Of a stretch of 64,000 nucleotides of DNA, positions 42,326 to 50,110 are shown in pieces. Made by a program: the position numbers and the translations under genes. Under the pieces are notes generated by a model. It was not told the origin of the DNA. It saw only the letters and a list, made by a program, of their open reading frames with translations, and made no database searches. The stretch's first letter is position 1. Every line of letters starts with the position of its first letter. Source of the DNA: GW2011-AR15 sp964512765 (lineage in GTDB: Archaea > Nanobdellota > Nanobdellia > Woesearchaeales > GW2011-AR15); contig CAZEKF010000001.1 in assembly GCA_964512765.1 (NCBI GenBank), positions 84,673-148,672 of the forward strand, read 5' to 3'.

Positions 42326-44313
42326 GCTAACACAGAAAGATTGTCATACATTCTCTCTTTTACTTTGTGTTCATTAACACCATACAGTTCACAAAGCGGT
42401 TTTATTTTACCATACGGAATAAGTTTAACTAATCCGCATAAATCACTTGGTTTAAAGTCTAAGAAAGGTGCTAATTTTTCCAGAGTAGTTTTTAATCCTG
42501 TTCTACGAATGAGTTTTTGGACAATTGGGTGGTCATGATGACCATTGCTCATTCCTCTCATTACATCATAGACTTCTTTTGTTCTCTCTGCCAAGGGATT
42601 TTCACTTGGACTATGTTCAGGAAGTTCAGCTGAAAATTCGTCAAGTGTTTTGTAAATAGTTAATCTAATATAGTTAGTCATTATTTTTTTTCTTGCTTTT
42701 TCAATATGTTCTTCATCTATATTTAACAGCACAGATTCTTGTTCTTCTTGTGATAATTCTGTTAATGTTTCACTTACTTCAAATTCTGCAGCAGCTTCTC
42801 TCACTAAACCAACAGGAACATTTTTTAACAAAGTATATATTACTTCAGGATTGCCTCTAAATTTCGAATATTTAATCATGTCTGATCCTGAAAATTGATA
42901 AAGTGGTAAAGACGTGTGAGCTGCATGATATTCTTTATACATGTCATCTAAACCATTTGTTTGGAGAGGACCTATTAATTGTTCAGCTAGAGCTGATCTA
43001 ATCTCTGGCGGAACTGCAGTGAACATAAGATCATATTTATCTGAGTTTGTATCTAATGTTGTTCCTACTCTTCCTAATATCTCACAAAATCTTGTTAGTT
43101 CATGTTGAAGTATTTTTTTAAACTCAATGTCTGGAGGCATTTCACCAATTTTGTTTAAACTAGCATCCAAATACCATTGCCTAGCAAGTTTTGTTAGTTC
43201 TTCATAACTTAACTCAGGCATTAGTTTTGCTATTCTGGAATGTGTTCTTGCATATGTACTCGCTGTTCCTTCACTTACCATGTTTGGATCTTGGTTGAAT
43301 AATAACCATGAAAATTGTATTTTAGTATCAGCAAACGGACCTTTTCTCGGATGCCTGGCTTCTTCTAAAAACAAATCATCTATACATGACGGAGGAGTAT
43401 TTACCCACATAGAACTTGAATACTCTTTACCAAGATATTCTTGTGCAATAGCGTCGAATAGTGCAAGCATTGGCAAATCTGCTTTTATTCTTTCTAAAGC
43501 AACTTCTCCTATGTAACCAGTTTCTTCAATTAAATCAGCGTGTCTGTTAATCATACTAAGTGATTTTGCATATTCAACCAATGCAGGTTTTAAATGTTCA
43601 GCCTGACCTTTAATTGATGCAATATCAATATGTTCCCAGATAGGTTTGTCAGATGCACCTGTTTCAAGAGTGTAAGAATTAACGTATTGACATATAATAT
43701 TTTCTGTTACATCCAAAAGTCCTGTTATAAAACTATACATAGGATTTGAAGTTAAATGAATTTTTCTTAGTCTTCTTAGTAACTGATCCATATCATTAGC
43801 TTCGTCTATTATAAAATCCAGATGTCCGAAAAAGTTACTTGGTGTAAGATTGCTTAAATTATCTTTTATGGTTCTATCTAAATTATGAATATACATTTCA
43901 CTGTCCAAAACACCGTTAAAAGATAAATTACTAAGAATAAGTTGTTCATATGTTTCATAGTTCAATAATCCTAGTCTAATTGCAAGAGAAATAGCATTAA
44001 AATTTATAGGAAAAATAGTTTTTTTAGATACACTGGCTGTGGATATAGGATCTAGTTTGCTTAGTGGAAAATGTGCTCTTGGAATGGATATGGTTTTTTC
44101 CTCATATTTAGGTATTAATTCTTCTTCAGTTAGCAAACCGCGCCATATTGTGTCTACTAAAACTAAATCAGGTTCTGGAACAAAAGGTATTTCTTCTTGA
44201 GGTTCAGGAAATAATGGTTTATGTCCATTTACCTGTTCTTGAGGTTTATAATCTCGAATATGTCTTGTACGAACTTGTGTTATTTCACGTACTCTAGTAG
44301 GTTTTTTCCCCAT
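42307..44313 (-). CDS. Unknown large helical protein, island gene
   Basis: This 668-residue, almost all-alpha, soluble protein has a disordered basic/Pro-rich start (MGKKPTRVREITQ, then PEPQEEIPFVPEPD). I see no enzyme motif and no membrane segment. The composition is charged with repeating helices of 20-30 residues, as in scaffolds or adaptor proteins. It overlaps the lysozyme gene's end by 19 bases in convergent orientation and lies opposite the next effector. It could be a cytoplasmic partner of the island, but that is inference. Confidence 0.55.
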   Translation of the reverse strand: MGKKPTRVREITQVRTRHIRDYKPQEQVNGHKPLFPEPQEEIPFVPEPDLVLVDTIWRGLLTEEELIPKYEEKTISIPRAHFPLSKLDPISTASVSKKTIFPINFNAISLAIRLGLLNYETYEQLILSNLSFNGVLDSEMYIHNLDRTIKDNLSNLTPSNFFGHLDFIIDEANDMDQLLRRLRKIHLTSNPMYSFITGLLDVTENIICQYVNSYTLETGASDKPIWEHIDIASIKGQAEHLKPALVEYAKSLSMINRHADLIEETGYIGEVALERIKADLPMLALFDAIAQEYLGKEYSSSMWVNTPPSCIDDLFLEEARHPRKGPFADTKIQFSWLLFNQDPNMVSEGTASTYARTHSRIAKLMPELSYEELTKLARQWYLDASLNKIGEMPPDIEFKKILQHELTRFCEILGRVGTTLDTNSDKYDLMFTAVPPEIRSALAEQLIGPLQTNGLDDMYKEYHAAHTSLPLYQFSGSDMIKYSKFRGNPEVIYTLLKNVPVGLVREAAAEFEVSETLTELSQEEQESVLLNIDEEHIEKARKKIMTNYIRLTIYKTLDEFSAELPEHSPSENPLAERTKEVYDVMRGMSNGHHDHPIVQKLIRRTGLKTTLEKLAPFLDFKPSDLCGLVKLIPYGKIKPLCELYGVNEHKVKERMYDNLSVLAQGITS

Positions 44314-44422
44314 TTTGCTACTAAAAAGTAATAAATATTATATAAATCTTTCCTTTTTGTTATTATTTGATAGTGGTTAAAAAAGTTAAATTTAAATATA
44401 AATTTGTTTTACAGAGGGTAAA

Positions 44423-46228
44423 ATGGCTAGTAGAGCGAAGAGACGTAGAAAACTTGTTAAGTTTGCTTTTGGAGCTATGGTACCTCTTACTGCTTTGTCA
44501 TTAGGTTTTCTAGGTTACACAGTTCTTAATCCAGAAGGTGCTAAAAAACTTATAGTAAATGCATTTGATGGACTTCCTGAAATATCAATTTCGGACTTAT
44601 TAGGAGATATAGATGTGAATTTGCCTAGTCTTCAAGACTTAATTCTTGGAGAAAGAAATCCTGAGGAAGGAGTGTTTAATCTAACTCTTTTTGGAAATAC
44701 AGATTACAGATACTCAATAAAAACTGATTTTTTAGCAGTGCTAAGTTCTGGTGATTTAGGTGTTTCAACAGGTAATTTAAATATTTCTAGCCAAACTATC
44801 TTACTTTTACCAGAAGCTATACTAAGAGCACAATATCCACTTGTTGGTCAAGGGCCTAAATTTAGCTTATACAATGATTTTGAACTGCTTCACGATACTA
44901 ATGTGTGCATGCCAAAAGAAGATAAATTTGATTGTGCAGTTTATCCTGCAGGTACAGTGTTCTCAGGAGAAGAACATTTAGGCCAGATTCCATTGGTAGT
45001 TACACCAAGGAAAGTATTACAAGGTCCACAATTATTAGATGCAGACGGTAATCCAAAATTTGATAATCACGTGATTTTTTCTTTTATTGATTATGCAGGA
45101 ATGGTAACTAATTCAGGATCATTCCAACTGTATGCAACACCTGAAGAAGTTTATGAATTAATGCAAGGTACAGAATTAACACTTCAGCAAGCAGAACAAC
45201 AAGTAATTGATCAAAAACAACAAGCATTAGATTCGCTTTTATTAGAATTTTTTGATGAGAATGGTGCTGTAAAACAAGATGCGTTTTATGAAGATCCATT
45301 AACCCAAGAAAAATTCTATGGTCAACAAGGATTTTGGGAAGCTATAATGGATGCAAATTTAGCTCCAACTAAAGAATCTGTACAAAAACAGGTCACGCAA
45401 GGTTATGTTAGTACAACCATGGTTTGGGAGACAGCTCCTGGTTCAATATCAGTTCAGTTAATGGATCTTGAACATGGAAATGTTAAATTTAAAAACATAA
45501 TAAGAGACTGGTTTGATACTATTACAACAGATCCTAATACAGGTCAATCTTTAGAGTTCGAAAACAAAGCAATAGCACTTGATAGAGTTAGTGATATTCC
45601 TCATGGTTTTGTAGAATGGTTTAATCAATACGTAGGCGGTCCTTTATTATATGCTGGTCCAATCGAGGTTAATAATCTTCAACAACCTGCACGGTATCCA
45701 TTAGCGGATGTACCAATTCAAAAAGAAGCATGGAGTAGTTTTGGAAGATCTATGCAATATTTTTTAGATAGACTAACTATTGATTTAGGGATGCGTGTTG
45801 CACCTCCGGTTGCAGTCTCAGGAAGTGGCCAAATTGCGTCATTAGGAACAAAGTTGTTATATTGTGTGCCTCAAGAAGATAATATTGATAGCTTTACTGA
45901 TTCTTTGAATAGGACATGGATAGATATATTACAAAATCATCAAGCACGTGGAGAAGGAGATACAGCAGTTTTATATGATCAAATATTAGCTAAACACATT
46001 AATATTGAAGATAATACACTAATTGCAAATCGAGGTTATGAAGATCCTGAACACGGGATGATACCAGGTATTCCCGGACTTGTAGCAGAATTAAGAGCTA
46101 ATAATTTTAATGTTTCATTTTCAGGATATGATAATACTATAGTACGTTCAGAAGATCAATGTTTAGATATGATGAATCGTGCTACTGTAGTTGATACAGC
46201 TTATAACTTTGATGAAGTTATACCCTAG
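44423..46228 (+). CDS. Surface-effector of unknown activity
   Basis: The start MASRAKRRRKLVKF is basic but less Arg-rich than the other effectors. The anchor is FGAMVPLTALSLGFLGYTVL and there is no Thr/Pro stalk. The 540-residue ectodomain is mixed alpha/beta with a Gln-rich helical stretch (TLQQAEQQVIDQKQQALDSLL); I recognise no catalytic motif. It ends in YNFDEVIP. GAGGG about 4 bases before the ATG is a plausible ribosome binding site, and TTTAAATATAAA lies upstream. Its tail places it in the same system as the enzymes at 28421-36008 and 39063-42325. Confidence 0.65.
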   Translation: MASRAKRRRKLVKFAFGAMVPLTALSLGFLGYTVLNPEGAKKLIVNAFDGLPEISISDLLGDIDVNLPSLQDLILGERNPEEGVFNLTLFGNTDYRYSIKTDFLAVLSSGDLGVSTGNLNISSQTILLLPEAILRAQYPLVGQGPKFSLYNDFELLHDTNVCMPKEDKFDCAVYPAGTVFSGEEHLGQIPLVVTPRKVLQGPQLLDADGNPKFDNHVIFSFIDYAGMVTNSGSFQLYATPEEVYELMQGTELTLQQAEQQVIDQKQQALDSLLLEFFDENGAVKQDAFYEDPLTQEKFYGQQGFWEAIMDANLAPTKESVQKQVTQGYVSTTMVWETAPGSISVQLMDLEHGNVKFKNIIRDWFDTITTDPNTGQSLEFENKAIALDRVSDIPHGFVEWFNQYVGGPLLYAGPIEVNNLQQPARYPLADVPIQKEAWSSFGRSMQYFLDRLTIDLGMRVAPPVAVSGSGQIASLGTKLLYCVPQEDNIDSFTDSLNRTWIDILQNHQARGEGDTAVLYDQILAKHINIEDNTLIANRGYEDPEHGMIPGIPGLVAELRANNFNVSFSGYDNTIVRSEDQCLDMMNRATVVDTAYNFDEVIP

Positions 46229-46330
46229 TAAAAAAGAGTAATTATTGTAACTACTTTAAAGAGATAACTTTAAATATAAATATTAGTTACAGCACAATAA
46301 AAATCAGGATTATTGGAGGAATTAATCAAA

Positions 46331-47353
46331 ATGCCTAAAGATAAAAAGAAGAAATCGTGGGAAAAAAAAGCTAACGCAGAAGATTTTTCAGATGATGAAA
46401 TATTTCAAGATGAATTAGGAGAAGAAGGAGATAGTACTCCGATAATTATAGAACAGTCAGCAGAGGAACTAGGAGATGTTGTAGATGGAGAAACTACTGA
46501 ATATGGTCAGATGAAAGAGGTAGCATATGGTGCAAAAGCTACTGTTATTGATGGTGACAAAGGAAATGGCAACAAAAGAAATAATAACTTTCCTGTTCGT
46601 GGTCAACCAGTATCACCAGTACGGAGAGCCAATCCAACACGGGTACAGACTAATAGAGGAGATGTTGCGCCTATTGATGCAGTTTCCGGTGCAGGCCATG
46701 CATTGCTTGAAGAATTTGTTAAAATTCCTATGTATATGGTGATCAGAGCAGGCGCAGACGTAGCTCTTGACAATGTGTATGACACTGTTGCTGTACAATT
46801 AGGTTTACCACCTGGCCAACCTCCAATTCCAGGAATTAGATTTTTTCAGAGTGCAATTTCCTATGGTCTAGCAAATCTTGTCGGTGGTCCTATGGTAGAA
46901 TCAGCATTTATGGATGGTAATTATTTAAAAAATGTAGGTAGATGTATTGTAAAAAACGCACAAGAAAAAGGAGCAGGTTTGTGGACTTATGAATTTATAA
47001 TGGGTCCAATACTTGCAGGCACTCTTGATGCGGGTGTAGACACAATTCTTTCTGCAAAAGACTGGTTTTTAGATACTAAATTAATATCTTTTTTTAGAGA
47101 CTCAGATTATGAACCACAGAAGATTGCCAATATGTCAAGAGAAGCCTATTTGTCAATGAGGAGAATGTTTAATACGTATCTACCAATTGCAGGGTTTTGT
47201 GAAGGAATGCAAGTATTAGGCGGTGCTATTGGTAATAAACTTGGAATAGTTCTTGAGAGAGCAGGAACAGGTTTACAAACTGGAACTCAACAAATTATGG
47301 TTGCCCAGAGTGCTTACGGAACCAGTAAACAAGATAGTAAACTCAATAGATAA
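46331..47353 (+). CDS. Unknown membrane-associated protein, last island gene
   Basis: I start at the ATG giving MPKDKKKKSWEKK, because GGAGG lies about 10 bases before it and the upstream TTG extension covers that site. The N-terminal third is acidic and low-complexity (SDDEIFQDELGEEGD). Residues 110-330 have several amphipathic or weakly hydrophobic helices (LVGGPMVESAF, FIMGPILAGTLDAGVDTIL, YLPIAGFCEGMQVLGGAIG). It has no effector tail. It may be related to the other non-effector membrane genes at 26785 and 36135, but I cannot show homology by eye. Confidence 0.55.
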   Translation: MPKDKKKKSWEKKANAEDFSDDEIFQDELGEEGDSTPIIIEQSAEELGDVVDGETTEYGQMKEVAYGAKATVIDGDKGNGNKRNNNFPVRGQPVSPVRRANPTRVQTNRGDVAPIDAVSGAGHALLEEFVKIPMYMVIRAGADVALDNVYDTVAVQLGLPPGQPPIPGIRFFQSAISYGLANLVGGPMVESAFMDGNYLKNVGRCIVKNAQEKGAGLWTYEFIMGPILAGTLDAGVDTILSAKDWFLDTKLISFFRDSDYEPQKIANMSREAYLSMRRMFNTYLPIAGFCEGMQVLGGAIGNKLGIVLERAGTGLQTGTQQIMVAQSAYGTSKQDSKLNR

Positions 47354-47401
47354 ACAAGATTTCAATCATCAATAAGAGAAAAATTATTTTTTCTTTCCTT
47401 T

Positions 47402-47809
47402 TTATTTCGCACTAACTTTAGGTAACTGTATATGAGCAGGTAACTGCATATCTCTTGCTAATATCAATGCCTGGACATTACATTTATGCAGAACAAAGTT
47501 ATAGACTTCTTCAACAACATCAGGCGGCATTTTCTTTTCTTTTGTCCATTGATCAAGAATTTCTTTAACTTTATCAACAGTGCCCATGTATACGACTGAA
47601 CCAACTATTTCAATCATAGCAATGTCTGGTTCATAATCAACAGTGAACTGGAACGTGAACTCAACACCTGCTTGTTTACTTGTACCCATGTTAAGTTTAG
47701 CTTCCTGAATCTTTGTAATAATCACATTATTTTTTACATTTATTTTGCCAACAGCTTTATTTTTTTTCTCTGTTAACATTTTATTGAAATTAAATCCTAT
47801 TAATGTCAT
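47402..47809 (-). CDS. Conserved archaeal protein of unknown function
   Basis: This 135-residue protein has beta strands first (INVKNNVIITKIQEAKL, GVEFTFQFTVDYEPDIAMIEIVGSVVYMG), then helices (DKVKEILDQWTKEKKMPPDVVEEVYNFVLHKCNVQALILARDMQLP), and ends LPKVSAK. This pattern recurs in many archaeal genomes as an unnamed family; a SecB-like fold is a possible resemblance. It marks the return from the island to conserved chromosome. The AT-rich start region has GGTGATTCATC, a ribosome binding site on its strand. Confidence 0.75.
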   Translation of the reverse strand: MTLIGFNFNKMLTEKKNKAVGKINVKNNVIITKIQEAKLNMGTSKQAGVEFTFQFTVDYEPDIAMIEIVGSVVYMGTVDKVKEILDQWTKEKKMPPDVVEEVYNFVLHKCNVQALILARDMQLPAHIQLPKVSAK

Positions 47810-47934
47810 GATGAATCACCTTATTCAAGTTCTTTTTTTGTGTATATTTAAAGATATCGTTACTTTTGTTTTAATGCTTTATTAGCAAAACATTTATATA
47901 TATCTTAAATATATATGGGATATAGGTGATATAT

Positions 47935-48168
47935 ATGGTACAAGCTATGGTAAGAATATCAAATCAAGCAAATCAAATATTGAATATTGTAAAAGCTAAG
48001 TATGATCTTCATGATAAATCTGAAGCTATAGAAAAAGTAGTTATTGATTACGGTAAAGATTTACTTGAACCTCAACTTAGGCCTGAATTTGTTGAGAAAA
48101 TGAAGGAAAGGCAAAAAGAACCTACTATTGAAATCAAAGACTTCAAAAAACATTTTGAGTTAAACTAA
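47935..48168 (+). CDS. DUF2683-type antitoxin
   Basis: I start at the ATG giving MVQAMVRISNQANQILNIVKAKY, with AGGTGAT about 5 bases before it; the upstream GTG is inside that site. The N-terminal VRISNQANQILNIVKAKYDLHDKSEAIEKVV is a ribbon-helix-helix-like DNA-binding domain. The C-terminal acidic tail (EPTIEIKDFKKHF) is the type that wraps a RelE toxin. It sits one base before a RelE-like gene that is broken by a frameshift. Antitoxins of this kind repress their own operon. Confidence 0.8.
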   Translation: MVQAMVRISNQANQILNIVKAKYDLHDKSEAIEKVVIDYGKDLLEPQLRPEFVEKMKERQKEPTIEIKDFKKHFELN

Positions 48169-48169
48169 A

Positions 48170-48438
48170 ATGTATAATTTAAGAATTAGAAGTTCTGTTG
48201 AAAAATCTTTTCATAAATTAGCTAAGAAAAATCCAAAACAACTTGAAATCATCGAGAAAAAAGTTAATGAAATAAAGGCAAATCCACATCATTATAAGAA
48301 TCTAAGAGTACATTACAACACCTTAAAAGAGTCCACATCGATAAAAGTTTTGTTTTAACATTTTCTATTGATGAAATTACAAATACGGTTATTCTCGAGG
48401 ATTACGATCATCACGATAAGATATATAAAAAAAATTAA
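48170..48438 (+). pseudogene. RelE-type toxin gene broken by a frameshift
   Basis: The first frame reads MYNLRIRSSVEKSFHKLAKK, then NPKQLEIIEKKVNEIKANPHHYKNLR, and runs out after LKESTSIKVLF. A second frame carries the natural continuation STLQHLKRVHIDKSFVLTFS, then IDEITNTVILEDYDHHDKIYKKN, the usual RelE-family ending with conserved KRVHIDKSFVLTF and DYDHHDKIY. The shift lies around 48300-48312. Either the toxin is dead, or this is a sequencing or assembly error. Confidence 0.8.
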
Positions 48439-48443
48439 AAAAG

Positions 48444-49088
48444 TTATTTCTTCCAAGCCTTCGCATCCTCTAAAAATTGTTTTAATCCTTTATCTGTTAA
48501 AGGATGGTTGAACAGTTTTAGCATTGTACTTGGGGGAATAGTTGCAACATCTGCTCCTATTAATGCGCTTTCTAGCACATGCGCAGGATGTCTTAATGAA
48601 GCAGCTAGTATCTTTGTACCAAACCCGTAATTGTCATAAACTTCTCTGATTTCAGCTACAAGTTCCATGCCAGAATGACCAATATCGTCCAATCTACCTA
48701 CGAACGGACTAACATAAGTTGCGCCAGCTTTAGCAGCAATTAAAGCCTGCATTGCAGAGAATACAAGTGTAACATTTGTTTTAATACCTTTTTTAGCTAA
48801 GATTTTAACAGCCTTCATACCTTCAGGGTTCATTGGTATCTTGATTACAATGTTCTTGCCCCAGGTAACAAATTCTTCAGCTTCTTTAACCATGCCCTTA
48901 GCATCTTCACTAATAGCTTCTACACTAATAGGTCCTTTTATGAATGAACTTATTTCCCTAATAGTTTGTTCATGGTCCCTACCAGCTTTTTTGATTAAGC
49001 TAGGATTGGTTGTAACACCTTGAACGAGGCCCATCTCGTTTAGTTCTCGGATTTTATCAACTTCTGCAGTATCAATGAAAAATTCCAT
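48444..49088 (-). CDS. tal: Transaldolase / fructose-6-phosphate aldolase-like
   Basis: I start at the ATG giving MEFFIDTAEVDKIRELNEMGLVQGVTTNPSLI. This 214-residue small transaldolase has the Schiff-base lysine in NIVIKIPM, then NVTLVFSAMQALIAAKAGATYVSPFVGRLDD and ILAASLRHPAHVLESALIGADVATIP. The length matches the TalC/FSA subfamily rather than the 320-residue transaldolases. It may serve ribose-phosphate metabolism or aldol cleavage of F6P; these two activities cannot be told apart here. Confidence 0.92.
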   Translation of the reverse strand: MEFFIDTAEVDKIRELNEMGLVQGVTTNPSLIKKAGRDHEQTIREISSFIKGPISVEAISEDAKGMVKEAEEFVTWGKNIVIKIPMNPEGMKAVKILAKKGIKTNVTLVFSAMQALIAAKAGATYVSPFVGRLDDIGHSGMELVAEIREVYDNYGFGTKILAASLRHPAHVLESALIGADVATIPPSTMLKLFNHPLTDKGLKQFLEDAKAWKK

Positions 49089-49187
49089 TTTTATAATCAC
49101 CTACTTTCTCAAAATATTGTTTTATTTATTAATATTAATGGTTTTTTTGGAAAAATTTATATAATACTACTGTTTGGTAGTGATTTA

Positions 49188-50072
49188 ATGGTAAATAACG
49201 GATTATTGCTAGGAAACCAGGTTACACACAGTGATACGACTTATTTTTTAGTGGATGTAATATACAGTTCAGAATATTCAACGGTTTTCAAAGCAGCGCG
49301 TCGAAAAGGGAGTAGGTATAGCACAAGACCTAATATTCTTAAGGTTAATAACCAACTTGATGACCTTGGAGAGACACAAGCTTATGAAATAGCATTACGC
49401 GAAGAAGCAGAAACCTTAGAACGTCTTACTAGTCCTTTTGTTGTTGGTTTTGAAGATTATTTTGAATTTGAAGGACAAGGAGTTTTAGTAATGGAAAATA
49501 TTTCTTATGGATCACTAAAAAATTTTGTTGATAAACATTTTACTCGTACAACAGAATATGTTAATTATGCACTCCGGGCAGCGTATCATTTGGCACAAGC
49601 ACTTTCATACGTGCATTCTCGAGGAGAACTTCATAGAGATCTTAAACCAGGAAACATTTTGTTTGGTGATGATGAACTAAAATTAACAGATTTTTTACCA
49701 AAATCTTTAATTGATTTTTATGATGATGATGGTGCATTACACGGAACTGCAAAGTTTATAGCACCTGAAATATATGCAAACAAACAAACAAGTCTTATAT
49801 CTTCTTCAAGATTTAAACCAAGAACACAAAAATCTGATATATATGCATTAGGTGTTACACTATATTATCTTTTTACAAATAAACTTCCTTTTGAAGGAGA
49901 GAAAGACATAGATGTACTAATAAATCGTTTAGACACTGAACCAATAGATCCACGAGAGCATAATATTTTATTACCAGAACCATTAAGCAACATGATTCTT
50001 AGATGTATTGAAAAAGACGAAGACCATAGACAAACACTGTCTGAAATATTAAGCACCTTACAATCAATTTAA
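49188..50072 (+). CDS. Hanks-type serine/threonine protein kinase with altered DFG
   Basis: This 294-residue soluble protein is one kinase domain. YSSEYSTVFKAARRK is the glycine-loop region, NILKVNN holds the ATP lysine and EEAETLERL the helix-C Glu. HRDLKPGNILF is an intact catalytic loop. LTDFL replaces DFG, GTAKFIAPEI is the APE motif, and KSDIYALGVTLYYLFTNKLPFEG is the helix-F region. The Asp of DFG is present but the Gly is Leu, seen in some regulated or weak kinases. TTTATATAAT about 30 bases upstream and no ribosome binding site suggest leaderless expression. Confidence 0.88.
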   Translation: MVNNGLLLGNQVTHSDTTYFLVDVIYSSEYSTVFKAARRKGSRYSTRPNILKVNNQLDDLGETQAYEIALREEAETLERLTSPFVVGFEDYFEFEGQGVLVMENISYGSLKNFVDKHFTRTTEYVNYALRAAYHLAQALSYVHSRGELHRDLKPGNILFGDDELKLTDFLPKSLIDFYDDDGALHGTAKFIAPEIYANKQTSLISSSRFKPRTQKSDIYALGVTLYYLFTNKLPFEGEKDIDVLINRLDTEPIDPREHNILLPEPLSNMILRCIEKDEDHRQTLSEILSTLQSI

Positions 50073-50110
50073 AACAAAAACTTAAATACTATTAACCATC
50101 CCAAGACTTA

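Noticed and set aside
26785..47353. Integrated virus or plasmid
   Set aside because: The lysozyme-like and M23 domains recall phage lysis genes, but no integrase, capsid, portal, terminase, replication gene, or flanking attachment repeat could be seen. Several enzymes are on one long chain with membrane anchors, unlike lysis genes.
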